The notes under the pieces were generated by a model. It was given only the letters and a program-made list of their open reading frames with translations. It was not told the origin of the DNA and ran no database searches. 64,000 bases of DNA from Erpobdella octoculata (Eukaryota; Annelida; Clitellata; Hirudinida; Erpobdellidae), in NCBI GenBank assembly GCA_963978895.1, contig OZ022242.1, positions 21,236,129 to 21,300,128 on the forward strand. Reading direction: 5' to 3'. Position 1 is the first letter of the stretch, and each line of letters begins with the position of its first letter. Shown one piece after another: positions 28,471-45,877 of this stretch. The translations under genes and the position numbers were made by a program.

Positions 28471-28838
28471 CAACAATGCATTTATTAACTCGTCGTCTCT
28501 GTTTGTTTCTCTGTCTGTCTGCTTTTTGTTTCTCTGTCTGTTTCAAATCTTGCAATCAATTTTTGGGTCACTTCCTGATGATAGATTTTTTTCAAATTTT
28601 GCATACATGCTCAAAATAGAAGACAATGCAATATTCAATTATTGGTTTTACAATAAGTCAATTAATTTAGTTAATTTTAATTAATTTCGATATTTCGATA
28701 TAATTAAGATATTTCGACTTTAATATAAAATAAAAGAGTAATATAAGAAAAAATTGATTGCAGAATTTGTGTTTTAATTACATATAAAAGCATTGGGTTT
28801 TAAAAATTCGTTTTTAATTTACTTGTTATATATATAGA
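28471..28838. other. Non-coding, nothing recognised
   Basis: AT-rich sequence between composite copy 2 and family A copy A3. No reading frame or repeat end is seen. Confidence 0.4.
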
Positions 28839-31835
<2,997 letters not shown>

Positions 31836-31837
<2 letters not shown>

Positions 31838-32426
31838 TCACTCACTCACTCACTCACTCACTCACTCACTCACTCACTCACTCACTCACTCACTCACTCA
31901 CTCACTCACTCACTCACTCACTCACTCACTCACTCACTCACTCACTCACTCACTCACTCACTCACTCACTCACTCACTCACTCACTCACTCACTCACTCA
32001 CTCACTCACTCACTCACTCACTCACTCACTCACTCACTCACTCACTCACTCACTCACTCACTCACTCACTCACTCACTCACTCACTCACTCACTCACTCA
32101 CTCACTCACTCACTCACTCACTCACTCACTCACTCACTCACTCACTCACTCACTCACTCACTCACTCACTCACTCACTCACTCACTCACTCACTCACTCA
32201 CTCACTCACTCACTCACTCACTCACTCACTCACTCACTCACTCACTCACTCACTCACTCACTCACTCACTCACTCACTCACTCACTCACTCACTCACTCA
32301 CTCACTCACTCACTCACTCACTCACTCACTCACTCACTCACTCACTCACTCACTCACTCACTCACTCACTCACTCACTCACTCACTCACTCACTCACTCA
32401 CTCACTCACTCACTCACTCACTCACT
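31836..32426. repeat. (CTCA)n microsatellite, about 590 bp
   Basis: Uninterrupted tetranucleotide run ending CTTACTGATTCTGTCACG. A shorter relative with the same exit sequence (CACTCACTCACTGATTCTGTCACG) occurs at 22873-22900, so the array marks the edge of a dispersed repeat. Confidence 0.98.
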
Positions 32427-32639
32427 TACTGATTCTGTCACGTTGAAGATGGCACTGCAAGATACACTTTCGCCATTAATTTTTACCATTTAGAATATTA
32501 ATATTCAATCATTTTTATATGATTTGATCTTTATTTCGATTAAATTATTTTAGTTTCAAAGTCGTCAAAGTGTATAAACAGGCGAATTCATTTTGCTTGA
32601 GCAAATTTATAAGCGAATTGAAAAGCGCTTTTAAGAAAA

Positions 32640-32927
32640 GGAGAAAAAAATTTCAATGTGTATATTTTTAAAATTTATTTTAAGTTGTTTAATGTTGTTC
32701 TTGCTCAAGAACAACATTAAACAACTTGAAATAAATTTAAACAAATAAATATATATATTATTTAATTTTTTTCTCTTTATTAATTTATTGTTTAAATAAA
32801 TAATTAATTTTATGTCGTCAAGCGGACAACGCTTTGTTACTATAGAAACCGTTATCAGGGATAGCGCAGCTATAGATTCCGTTACCATATTTTTAACGGG
32901 CTAAAATTTAGCCCGTTAAAAATATGG
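32640..32927. repeat. Two adjacent palindromes (MITE-like foldbacks)
   Basis: 32682-32703 and 32706-32727 are perfect 22-bp arms (AAGTTGTTTAATGTTGTTCT...) around two bases, extended by about 11 bp with one mismatch. 32885-32927 is a 43-base palindrome of 21-bp arms (CCATATTTTTAACGGGCTAA...) around one A. No coding content. Confidence 0.85.
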
Positions 32928-33883
32928 TCGCTAAATGAACAACCTAGTAGTATATAGGATGAGCCTTTTCAAGATAGCTTGCTGTACGTATACCTCGAAA
33001 CAAAGAATTATGAAATTATTAATCTTAATAACTACTTTAAAGAAATTTATTGAAAAATAAATTATTTAAATAGTAAAAAATTTCAAAATTTCAAAATTTA
33101 ATTTTTTTTTCTAAAAACTTGAAAAAAGTTTTATTTGTTTAGTTTCAGTACATCTATTTGTCTAAATATAGCGTTGCAGAAAGTATTTAGTTCGCATTAT
33201 GCGGTAGTTTATCGAATTAATTAAATGAATTTACTTGCCAATGAAAAGAACAATTAGAATTATTTTTCCAAGTAATTGAAAACCTTCTAGCGCATCAACA
33301 GAACGGCATTTTTAGGCAATTCAATAATAAAAAATGTTTGTCAAAACAAAACAAAAATTCACTTTAACGCTTACTTAATTATATATTTTGAAAGAATATT
33401 GAAGATAAAAATAGATTGTAGATCACGTGAGTCTGACTCCTCTGCTGATTTCTTCAATCCATTTACTTTTCCAAAAGACTCTAAATGGTTTAGAGGCCAT
33501 CTTCGTATACAGAGCGTAACTTCGTTTATCTCCTATGGCTCACCCTGTTTTTATACTTCACTATCCGCCCCTGTCATCTAATCAACCCACGCATAGATTA
33601 CTATGTCTTAATCCAATTCAAAATTTATAGAAGTTTTAATGATCCGACAGTATTAAAAAAAATTCGGATTTATTTTTGACTTCTATAAAATTTTGTGAAA
33701 GACGTGATTTTATTAACAATTTACATTTTATTATTTTAAAAACAACATTGAATTAAACTGACAGCTTTCAAAATTTTAGTTTAAATAATAATTATGAGTC
33801 TTGTTCTAAAGCCTATATAACAAATTCTTTTAGGTTCAGACTACGAATCTGAACATGCTCTCGATGGCTGATATCACAAAATT
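32928..33883. other. Intergenic, nothing recognised
   Basis: AT-rich sequence between the palindromes and the 3' end of the Mox-type gene. It may hold that gene's 3' UTR. Confidence 0.4.
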
Positions 33884-34626
33884 TCAAACGACTTTGCCTC
33901 GTTTTATCTTCATACGGCGATTTTGAAACCAAACTTTCACCTGAAAATAATTATTTAAACAATTTATGAATAAAATTGATCTTTAGAAATGTTTTATAAT
34001 TTTGCTCAAGTTTTGTTTGTTTTAAAAAAAGAAAAAAAATGTTTTTTTTAAATTTCATAGCAGTCGTTAGTTTTGACGCAAATAAGTTAGTTAGTTATTA
34101 AAATAACATTTGTCATTTGCATGACTAGCTTGCAAATCAATAATAATAATAATAGCTACATTTCGAAAAAAACGTCCACATTTCATCAAATTAAACTTAA
34201 AAAATTTTCTTTTTCAATTATTTTAGGTTTTGAATAATCTTTTTCAATATAATTTATATGTAAACATTAACCTGTTTTTCTGTTAAATCCAACGAAATTG
34301 CAATTTCATATCTTCTTAATCTGGTCAGATAACTGTTCATTTTTCTAGTTCTTCAAGTTGAGTTTTCGTAAACGACGTTCGTTCTTTTTTCTGCCTGGCA
34401 TCATCTATGAAAATATAATTTTTCTTTAGCTAACAAACTCAACAAACCACAACTTTCCACAAACCTCCATCAGAGAACCTGTTTCTCTATAGAGTGGGTC
34501 ACTTGGTGACATAGGACAATCATTGTCACTGTCGGAATCTTCTGGTTGTAAACCCATGCTTGGAATTACGTTATTCTGTCTGTTCAGTGGAGCCCGCATA
34601 TGACCTGCTTCTGAGTTTTCTGACAT
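33884..34626 (-). CDS. MEOX: Mox-type homeobox gene with a 10-base lesion in the homeobox
   Basis: Antennapedia-class homeodomain transcription factor. Exon 1 34465-34626 starts ATGTCAGAAAAC and encodes a Ser/Asp-rich segment. Exon 2 is 34272-34404 (acceptor TTTTCATAG) and exon 3 is 33884-33940 (acceptor TTTTCAG). Exon 2 gives [17 protein letters not shown], then [20 protein letters not shown] after a shift. Exon 3 gives [18 protein letters not shown] and a stop. [11 protein letters not shown] plus an intron between homeodomain residues 44 and 45 is characteristic of Mox. Between the two halves of helix 1/2, 10 bases are missing compared with any homeodomain, and TGA follows at once. The exon 1 GAG|GTTTGT donor is in phase 0 while exon 2 needs phase 1; a weaker donor (T|GTGGAAAG) would fit. 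It is either a young pseudogene or a sequencing error. Confidence 0.7.
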
Positions 34627-35238
34627 TTTTCGTTTGAAAGTTTGTAACAAAAAAATAAACGTAAGTTTATTTCAGCCGCGGATCTGCCAGTTGGTACCTA
34701 CGGGGTCAACAGGTGCAATTTCTTTTAAAAATAAACATCGTGTCTTGAATTTGTTGTTAGAAGTTCTAAATTTATTATCATTTAATAATTGATAATCCAC
34801 CTGTTTCAAGCAACTCAGTAAAAAAAATCCGGAAACTTCTGTTTCAGTCGCTCAGCTTGTATTCCTTTATCTATTTATAAAAAAGTAATTTTAATAATTT
34901 TAATAAATTCGGTTCAAATTTTACTTATCTTAGCTGTAAAAATTAGGTTTAGAATCATATTATAATATTATAAAGCTAAACAAATATTTCTCACCTCAAA
35001 AATTTAACGTTAAAATACAACTTGGAGCATTATTATTTTCACTTCTTAGCGGCCTCAATTTATCCTCACCACGACTTTGCTTCATTATTATCACTCTTCG
35101 AAATTCGATGAGACCAGATCTGGATTTCGCATTAAGTTACGACAGACAAGATAAATCTGCGCGTGAGTGTGCATGGAAAGAAGAGAGCATGTGAGTGTGC
35201 GTGTATAATAGTGTATATGTGTGTGTTTGTGTGTGCGA
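34627..35238. other. Upstream of the Mox-type gene
   Basis: Probably includes its promoter. No motif can be supported. The far end runs into GTGTGTG-rich sequence and the (ACAT)n array. Confidence 0.4.
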
Positions 35239-35586
35239 ATACATACATACATACATACATACATACATACATACATACATACATACATACATACATACAT
35301 ACATACATACATACATACATACATACATACATACATACATACATACATACATACATACATACATACATACATACATACATACATACATACATACATACAT
35401 ACATACATACATACATACATACATACATACATACATACATACATACATACATACATACATACATACATACATACATACATACATACATACATACATACAT
35501 ACATACATACATACATACATACATACATACATACATACATACATACATACATACATACATACATACATACATACATACATACATAC

Positions 35587-35617
<31 letters not shown>

Positions 35618-35699
35618 CATACATACATACATACATACATACATACATACATACATACATACATACATACATACATACATACATACATACATACATACA
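35239..35699. repeat. (ACAT)n microsatellite, about 460 bp
   Basis: One interruption (ACTTACAT near 35585). The overlapping Thr-Tyr-Ile-His and Met-Tyr-Val-Cys reading frames are artefacts of the four-base period. Confidence 0.98.
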
Positions 35700-36068
35700 C
35701 GCATGAATGTTTGCGGCGGAGTCGATGTTTGTGTATGTGTGACGACATGTGGTGCAATTCATCCAATTCAAAAATACGGATGTCATTGAAAAACATTTTT
35801 ATTCCTCATCACAAAGATTTTTTCTTGTAAGTTAGGTAAAAAAAAGTATCTGATTTATGTGCTCTTTTTCTTCACAGTAAAGCAAGTATCGAAAAAAATT
35901 CCCACAAATTTGGCAAACATTCTATTTAAGATTTACACATGACCCCTGACTTGAGACTTGAACTTCAACTATCAATTCATCGCTGACACTTTATGAGATT
36001 TTATCATTTACTCCTCAAAACGCCATTTGTCAAAAAGTAGTCTGATGGTAAAATTTTAACCGAAATAG

Positions 36069-36704
<636 letters not shown>

Positions 36705-36892
36705 AAAAGTCGTTTTTCTAATGCTTATCTTACTTGCAAGATTTGGGTACAGAGAAAGCCACACACAAACACACACACACATACACACACAGAGATTGTA
36801 ACCTAAATAAAAGTCGTTTTTCTAATGCTTATCTCTCTCGCTCCCGTTTCCTTCCCCGCTCTTGCTCTCCCGTTCCCGGTCGTTTTATATCA

Positions 36893-36936
<44 letters not shown>

Positions 36937-36937
<1 letters not shown>

Positions 36938-37928
36938 TAGCGGGGTTACCCGGCGTTGCCCTGGGTTTTTAGAGGTTTTTCTAATGTTTGTCTCTGTCGC
37001 TCCCGTTCCCTTCTCCACTTTCCCGTTTTCGTCGCGTTCCCGGTCGCTTTTCCGCTCTCGGTCGTTTTCCAGCTCCCGGTCGCTTTCCCGCTCAGAGGTT
37101 TTGTTATCGATTTTCTCTCCTGCTCGCGTTTCCTTCCAAGCTTGCTCTCCCGCTTCCATTCGCTTTCCGCGATCCCGGTCGCTTTCCCGTTCCCGGTCGC
37201 TTTCCCGTTCCCGGTCGCTTTCCCGTTCTCGCTCACGCTTGCTCTCCCGTTCCCGGTTGCTCTCCCGTTCCCGTTCACGCTCATTTTCTTTTTTCCATTC
37301 TTTCATAACTTCTTTTAGCCTATAAAACGTAAAATAGATTTGCTAAGACTATATATATATATGAATGTTTGTGGGTTAGTTTGTCTATTATAGAAACGGG
37401 AAAGCGACCCGGAACGGACAGCGAGCGGAAACGGAAATGCAAGCGTGAGCGGGAATGGGAGAGCAAACGTGAGCGGGAACGGGACAGCGACCGGGAACGG
37501 GAAAACGACCGGGAGCGGGAAAGCGACCGGGAGCGGGAAATCGACCGGCAGCGGGAAAGCGACCGGCAGCGGGAAAGCGACCGGCAGCGGGAAAACGACC
37601 GAAAACGGGAAAGCGAGCAAGAGTGGGAAAGCAAGTGGGAAAGGAAACGGGAGAGAAAGAGACAAACATTAGAAAAACCTCTAAAAAACCCGGGCAACGC
37701 GGGTATCTCCGCTAGTATATGTATATAGTTCCCGCTCACTCACCCGCTCCGCTCCGCTCCGCTCCGCTCCGCTCCGCTCATTTTGTGACGGATTTCAATT
37801 TTTTTTCTCTATATTTGATTCCCCTTGACTCTCAAGGTTGTGTGAAAAATTCATTACGATCGGTTGAATGGTGTAGCAATGCATAAAGGACATATATACA
37901 TACAAACATTCATTTATATATATATAGA
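36937..37928 (-). mobile_element. Composite Helitron-like element, family B/E copy 3 (uninterrupted)
   Basis: The simplest copy (992 bp). Minus-strand start TCTATATATATAAATGAATG at 37928, E segment, a very short linker, inverted hairpin-CTAG (37715), VNTR arm, TATATA centre, VNTR arm, and terminal hairpin-CTAG at 36937. Flanking bases are A and T. It shows the unbroken junction CTAAGACTATATATATATAT-GAATGTTTGTG, against which the insertions in copies 1 and 2 can be read. Confidence 0.75.
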
Positions 37929-37940
37929 TATATATATATA

Positions 37941-38100
37941 TCAGTGATGACGAGTACTTAAGTACGTACTTAAGTACAATAGGTGTACTTGAGTACTTGT
38001 ACTTATGTCCTTTCGTGAATGTGTACTTAGTACTTGTACTTAAGTACATTTTCAGTGTACTTCTTAAGTAAGTACATTTCAAAAGTAGCTAAGTAATTTA
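37941..38100 (+). mobile_element. hAT end fragment with AAGTACTTGTACTTAAGTAC subterminal repeats
   Basis: Starts CAGTGATGACGAGTAC, like hAT termini (CAGNGATG), followed by many copies of GTACTTAAGTAC-type short palindromic repeats in both orientations. No right end is seen before the family A element at 38142, so it is truncated. Confidence 0.5.
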
Positions 38101-38141
38101 AAAAATTGCTTTATTTTTATTTTAAAAACTACTTATTTAAA

Positions 38142-39572
38142 TCTATATATATAAAAGAACATGTCCTGACTGACTGACTGACTGACTGACTGATATCAAC
38201 GCCGAGCTCAAACGCCTCATCCTAAGAACGTGAAATTTGGAACTTATATTAATTTTATTGCGTAAGCATCCACTAAGAAAGGATTTTTTAAAATTTTGCT
38301 CCTGAGGGGAAGAAACTGAAAAACAAACTTTTTTCTAAAACAATGTATATCTCGAAAACCAAAAATGAGCAGATTTTGAAATTTGGTATATGGATTCTTC
38401 TTGAAAAATAAAAGGACACGTGTTTCCCCATTTTTTGAAAATTCGGTTTCCCGGACCTCAAATGTGGGTTGGAAAATTGTGTTATTTGGTTTTTAAAGTA
38501 GCTGCTACTCAAAAACTATGACTGCTACAGGAGTAAAAATTAGTATTTAGTTTCTACTCCAAAAATAATGAAATACATGTTTTAGCATTTTTTGTAAATT
38601 TGGTTTCCAGGACTTCATATGTGGGGTGGAAAATAGAGTTATTTGTTTTTTAAAGTAACTGCTACTCAAAAACTGTAAATACCACAGATGTAAAAATTAG
38701 TATTAAGTTTCTATTCTAAAAATAAAGATATACGTGTTTTACCATTTTTTTAAAATTTGGTTTCCAGGACTTATGTGGGTGGAAAATAAGGTTATTTGGT
38801 TTTTAATGTAACTGCTACTCGAAAACTGTAGATGCTACAGGAGTAAAAATTAGTATTAGGTTTCTACTCCAGAAATAATGATATACGTGTTTTACCATTT
38901 TTTGAAAATTTGGTTTCCAGGACTTCAAATATGGGGTGGAAAATAGGGTTACTTGGTTTTTAAAGTAGCTGCTACTCAAAAACTGTTAATGCTACAAAAT
39001 TAAAATTAGTATTTAGTTTCTACTCTAAAAATAATGAAATACGTGTTTCACCATTTTTTGAAAAAGGGTTATTTGATTTTAAAATAACTGCTACTCAAAA
39101 ACTGTAAGTGCTACAGATGTGAAAATTAGTTTTTTGAGGTTTTGTGCCGGTTAAAAGTAGATGAGTTCAGTTTATCACCGGACGGACGGGCCAAGCCGTT
39201 ATTTTAGGGTTTTCATACGGCCCTGCCCAAACCTTAAATCAAGGTGGGACGGGTCAAGATTTTTAACCAAGTATATAGACATTTTAGTGATTTTAGGGTG
39301 TTCAGACGGGCCGGGATAAACCTGAGGTCAAGGTGGGACGGGCTGAAGTTTTTTATCAAGTAAATAGAACTTCTAGGCCTGTAAAAAACGGGCCGGGCCC
39401 ATATTAGACTGGCCGTACCGGGCCAGGAATTTCGTTTTTTGAAACGGGCTGGGCCAAGTTGTCGACGGGCCGAGCCGAGACCTAAAAAATTGATCCGTGC
39501 AGTACTCTACTATGTATGCACGGTTCAAATTCTCTAATTCCATGCGAGCGAAGCCGCTACGGGCACTGCTAG
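38142..39572 (+). mobile_element. Family A Helitron-like element, copy A4
   Basis: Plus orientation: starts TCTATATATATAAAAGAACATGTCC and (GACT)n, ends GCGAAGCCGCTACGGGCACTGCTAG and T. More diverged than A1 and A2 at several GGGCCG-rich sites. Non-coding. Confidence 0.75.
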
Positions 39573-39892
39573 TTATTAATAGGCGATTATAGTCAAATGA
39601 AAAAAAATCTTTCTCATGTTTCCGATGTTGATAGAGTTATCAATTATTTATTTATTTAGTTTTAATAAAGCGGTATCTGTTATTAATGCCCCCGTGTTAC
39701 TTTTTTGAATACGTTCGGCTTAATCTTTCTTTGAATAACATTAATGTTAAAATTAAAATAAAAAAACCAACTTTACAGTAAATTTACTTCTAGACGCGCA
39801 GATGCTCTGCACGCAAAATGCAAATATTTGAACATCTTCTAACGTTTTAGCTCGCAGTCAGTCGGTCGGTCAGTCAGTTTAATACAGACAGG
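39573..39892. other. Spacer between family A copy A4 and tRNA-Arg
   Basis: No reading frame or transposon end recognised. It ends in GTCAGTCGGTCGGTCAGTCAG. Confidence 0.4.
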
Positions 39893-39983
39893 GTCTCCGT
39901 GGCGAAATGGATGGCGCGTTGGACTTCTAGTGGTTGTTTGAAGAGTTATTCGGAGGTTGTGGGTTCGAGTCCCACCGGAGTCG
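39893..39983 (+). tRNA. tRNA-Arg(UCU) with an 18-base intron
   Basis: Acceptor GTCTCCG pairs with CGGAGTC (one T-T mismatch at position 2-71). The D arm is GGCGAAATGGATGGCGCG. The anticodon arm TTGGA-CTTCTA...A-TTCGG has anticodon TCT at 39926-39928. The T arm is GTGGG-TTCGAGT-CCCAC, with discriminator G. A canonical-position intron follows base 37 (39930-39947), as is common in eukaryotic tRNA-Arg(UCU). There is no run of four T directly downstream, and the 2-71 mismatch is unusual, so it may be weakened or a recent pseudogene. Confidence 0.8.
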
Positions 39984-40014
39984 TAATTTAAAATAAATAT
40001 ATATATATATATAG

Positions 40015-40138
<124 letters not shown>

Positions 40139-41026
40139 CTAGAGATAGCCCGTCAAAAATGACGGAAGTTTTAAAATACGGCGCCCGTTATTATAAAAAT
40201 AGTCAACAAAATCAAAATGACATTTGATAACCATAAAAATTTTTCTTATAAATAAGCAAATCAAAAATTGTTGCGCCCATGGAAGCGAAAGAAACTGCGC
40301 TGTTGTATGATCGAATATGTTGTCGAAAATTTTGTCTATCTCGATTGGCCGTGTCTGACATGAGGCTTTTAAGAAAATCGGGATATTCAAGTGTATTACC
40401 GTGAATGTCAATTGGTTTTGGCAACATTACTTTGCCTTTTCGACAACATGAAGTGAATAGTCCATCTAATGGTTGCTCTGCAGCAAAATTTCTTGATCGA
40501 CATGAAGTACATAAAACATCAAATTCACCACAATCATGTTGATCGAATTGAGTTTCGTTGAAGTTAATTGCTTCGTTACGAACTGCCTCACCCGCACGAT
40601 CTCGTGCTAAACGTTGGGAGATCGCATAAGCAGCTCGATGTAGCTGCAATTCATTGGGAGACATTTGCAAAACTCGATGGCGTTGCGAAGCAGCTTTGGA
40701 AGTGTGAAGAGCTTCTAGATGTTGAGGAGTAAGTCGATAGACATAACGTTGTTGTGATGCGGCATGAGAAGCATGAAAAATTTGCAATTCCTCAACAGAC
40801 ATTTGTGCAGTGCGTTGTTGATGAGCTTCTGCATCTAAAACTCGAATTTTTGCTTTTGATTGTGGAGTTTGTCTTGCGCGACATCTCTGTTGCCTTTCTT
40901 TAGCTAAGCGCCGTTTTCTCGACACAGGATCTTCGTCGTCATTCATATTAGGAAACATTTTGTTTAAAAAATATACTTTATTTTTCAATTATTAAAATGT
41001 GAACTTAATTAAAAGGAAAAACAAAA

Positions 41027-41030
<4 letters not shown>
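40139..41030 (-). mobile_element. Internally deleted Helitron retaining its N-terminal coding part and 3' end
   Basis: The minus-strand 3' end is CCGTCA-TTTT-TGACGG, a perfect 6-bp hairpin, then GCTATCT and CTAG followed by T: the exact Helitron layout. The open frame at 40212-40958 belongs to it. The Rep HUH motifs and helicase are deleted. The 5' terminus merges into a (TA)n run. Confidence 0.85.
40212..40958 (-). CDS. Helitron Rep/helicase protein, N-terminal fragment
   Basis: 248 codons from ATG at 40958. Residues 1-140 are Arg/Gln/His-rich with repeated ER/QR-type segments. Then come [20 protein letters not shown], a CxxC pair, [13 protein letters not shown] and [19 protein letters not shown], the conserved 'Helitron-like N' region. 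The frame then runs into unrelated sequence ([11 protein letters not shown]) and stops just before the 3' hairpin, so the rolling-circle nuclease and the Pif1-like helicase are missing. An untruncated Helitron protein is well over 1000 residues. The lack of stops over 248 codons suggests a recent deletion. No independent function can be inferred. Confidence 0.85.
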   Translation of the reverse strand: MFPNMNDDEDPVSRKRRLAKERQQRCRARQTPQSKAKIRVLDAEAHQQRTAQMSVEELQIFHASHAASQQRYVYRLTPQHLEALHTSKAASQRHRVLQMSPNELQLHRAAYAISQRLARDRAGEAVRNEAINFNETQFDQHDCGEFDVLCTSCRSRNFAAEQPLDGLFTSCCRKGKVMLPKPIDIHGNTLEYPDFLKSLMSDTANRDRQNFRQHIRSYNSAVSFASMGATIFDLLIYKKNFYGYQMSF

Positions 41031-41120
<90 letters not shown>

Positions 41121-41398
41121 AATCTGTATATATATATATATGTATGTATGTAAATATATATGTATGTATATATATGTATATATATTTATATGTATATATA
41201 TATAATATATATATGTATATATATACGTATATATATATATATATATATATAAATATATATATATATACATATATATATATACATATATATACATACATAC
41301 ATACATATATATATATATACATACATACATACATACATATATATATATATACAGATATATATATATATATATACACACATATATATATACATATATAT
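41031..41398. repeat. (TA)n with interspersed TATG/CATA repeats
   Basis: Low-complexity tract separating the Helitron fragment from the Penelope-like fragment. Confidence 0.95.
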
Positions 41399-42390
41399 AT
41401 TTTTCAAATAATTAGGAACAAGATGTTCTTTCAGACACGCTTTATTAAAGACTATGGCCCACTTCTTATTACAAACTTTTTCTATCAGACGTGAAACTTT
41501 TCGAAAATCAGAAATACCAAGACACTTTTGAACGAACTGGTATATATTTTTATTAATGTTTTGGTCATGAGCTGACCTGCAGGTTTCGGCTTTATTAGCC
41601 ATCATCAGAACTCATAAAACCAATTTACAGCTACAACGAAAATATATAAAGTGGTGTGGCGAGACATATCAGATATGTTTACACATCAATCGAGGTCAAA
41701 GTACAAAGAAGAGTAAAAGTAAAATATGAAAACCGCTAAGAAACAACCAAATTTTTTGCCTCGGAGTAAATAAATAAACAAAAAATAAACAAAAATATAA
41801 GAAAAAATAAAAAAATTACATGTGCTAAAATATACAACCAAATTAAGTAGTAAAATATAACTATTAAAAGAAAATTACTAATAAAAGCAAAGAGGTAAAA
41901 TAATAAAATAAGAATTTAAAGCTACAATTCAAAGATAATAGGATATCGATAAAATTGAGAGTTTAATTAAAAGTTGAAAATGATCAACGTCTACGTATAG
42001 TAATATTGCAGTTATCAATCAAATGCGGACACATCGGACCAGTCCCATCACCATCATGCAGGTCAGCAGTCTCGAGGCCTCGAGGAGGTTGGCTCATGGC
42101 TGACAAGCCAGTGGAGCACTGTTCGACCGCGTCCAACACTTCAATATGGTTGGTAGATGGAGAAAAGGAAACAGGACCACAAACTGGGCCGTTGTCGTAT
42201 TGGTCGCAAGGATGATCATAACTGTGATAAGATACATTTGTAGTCTTGGTTGGCGAACTCCTAGTACGGAGTTCAGATAAATCAGAAAAGGAGAGGCGAG
42301 GTGTGACAAAAGGAGAATGCGGGAGAACAGTGAATAGCGGAGTCCTTGGCATGTCGGCAGGGCACAGTTCGGTTGCATTTGAAACATCGA
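41399..42390 (-). mobile_element. Penelope-like retroelement fragment with hammerhead-like motif
   Basis: Minus strand, in order: an open frame ending 41984 (possible 3' coding end), about 340 bases of AT-rich spacer, a hammerhead-like fold (41567-41615), then the start of a reading frame with [20 protein letters not shown] and LVPNYLKN, cut off by (TA)n. A sibling start ([18 protein letters not shown]) lies at 48961-49047 after its own hammerhead-like fold. 3' coding end, then ribozyme, then 5' coding start is the arrangement of Penelope-like elements with pseudo-LTRs. No RT or GIY-YIG domain remains, so the class call is inferred. Confidence 0.45.
41567..41615 (-). ncRNA. Hammerhead ribozyme-like motif (type I), copy 1
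   Basis: Stem I ATGAGTT/AGCTCAT encloses CTGATGA, stem II GGC-TAATAAA-GCC, GAAA, a tiny stem III ACC-TGCA-GGT, and the cleavage base C. An outer TTTT/AAAA extension of stem I follows after a bulge. All core nucleotides (C-U-G-A-N-G-A, G-A-A-A, N-U-H) are present. One extra U sits between the core and stem II, which is non-canonical and shared with copy 2. Hammerheads with minimal stem III are known from Penelope-like elements. Confidence 0.55.
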
Positions 42391-42394
42391 TACA

Positions 42395-42414
42395 GTTATA
42401 TATATATATATATG

Positions 42415-42450
<36 letters not shown>
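42395..42450. repeat. (TA)n with TATG interruptions
   Basis: Short low-complexity tract that provides the target for the next element. Confidence 0.9.
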
Positions 42451-45761
<3,311 letters not shown>

Positions 45762-45877
45762 TATATATATATATTAGTTTAGTGACAGAATCAGCCAGTG
45801 ACGTGGTCTACTATTATATTAATTATTATATAATTAAAATTATCATTATATATATATTTATTATTATTATATATATT

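Noticed and set aside
35132..35830. Several overlapping 150-230-codon reading frames on both strands
   Set aside because: They translate the (ACAT)n microsatellite. The same applies to frames over (TAA)n at 30129-30713, (CTCA)n at 31814-32446, (AC)n at 36231-36806 and (ACAT)n at 47091-47790.
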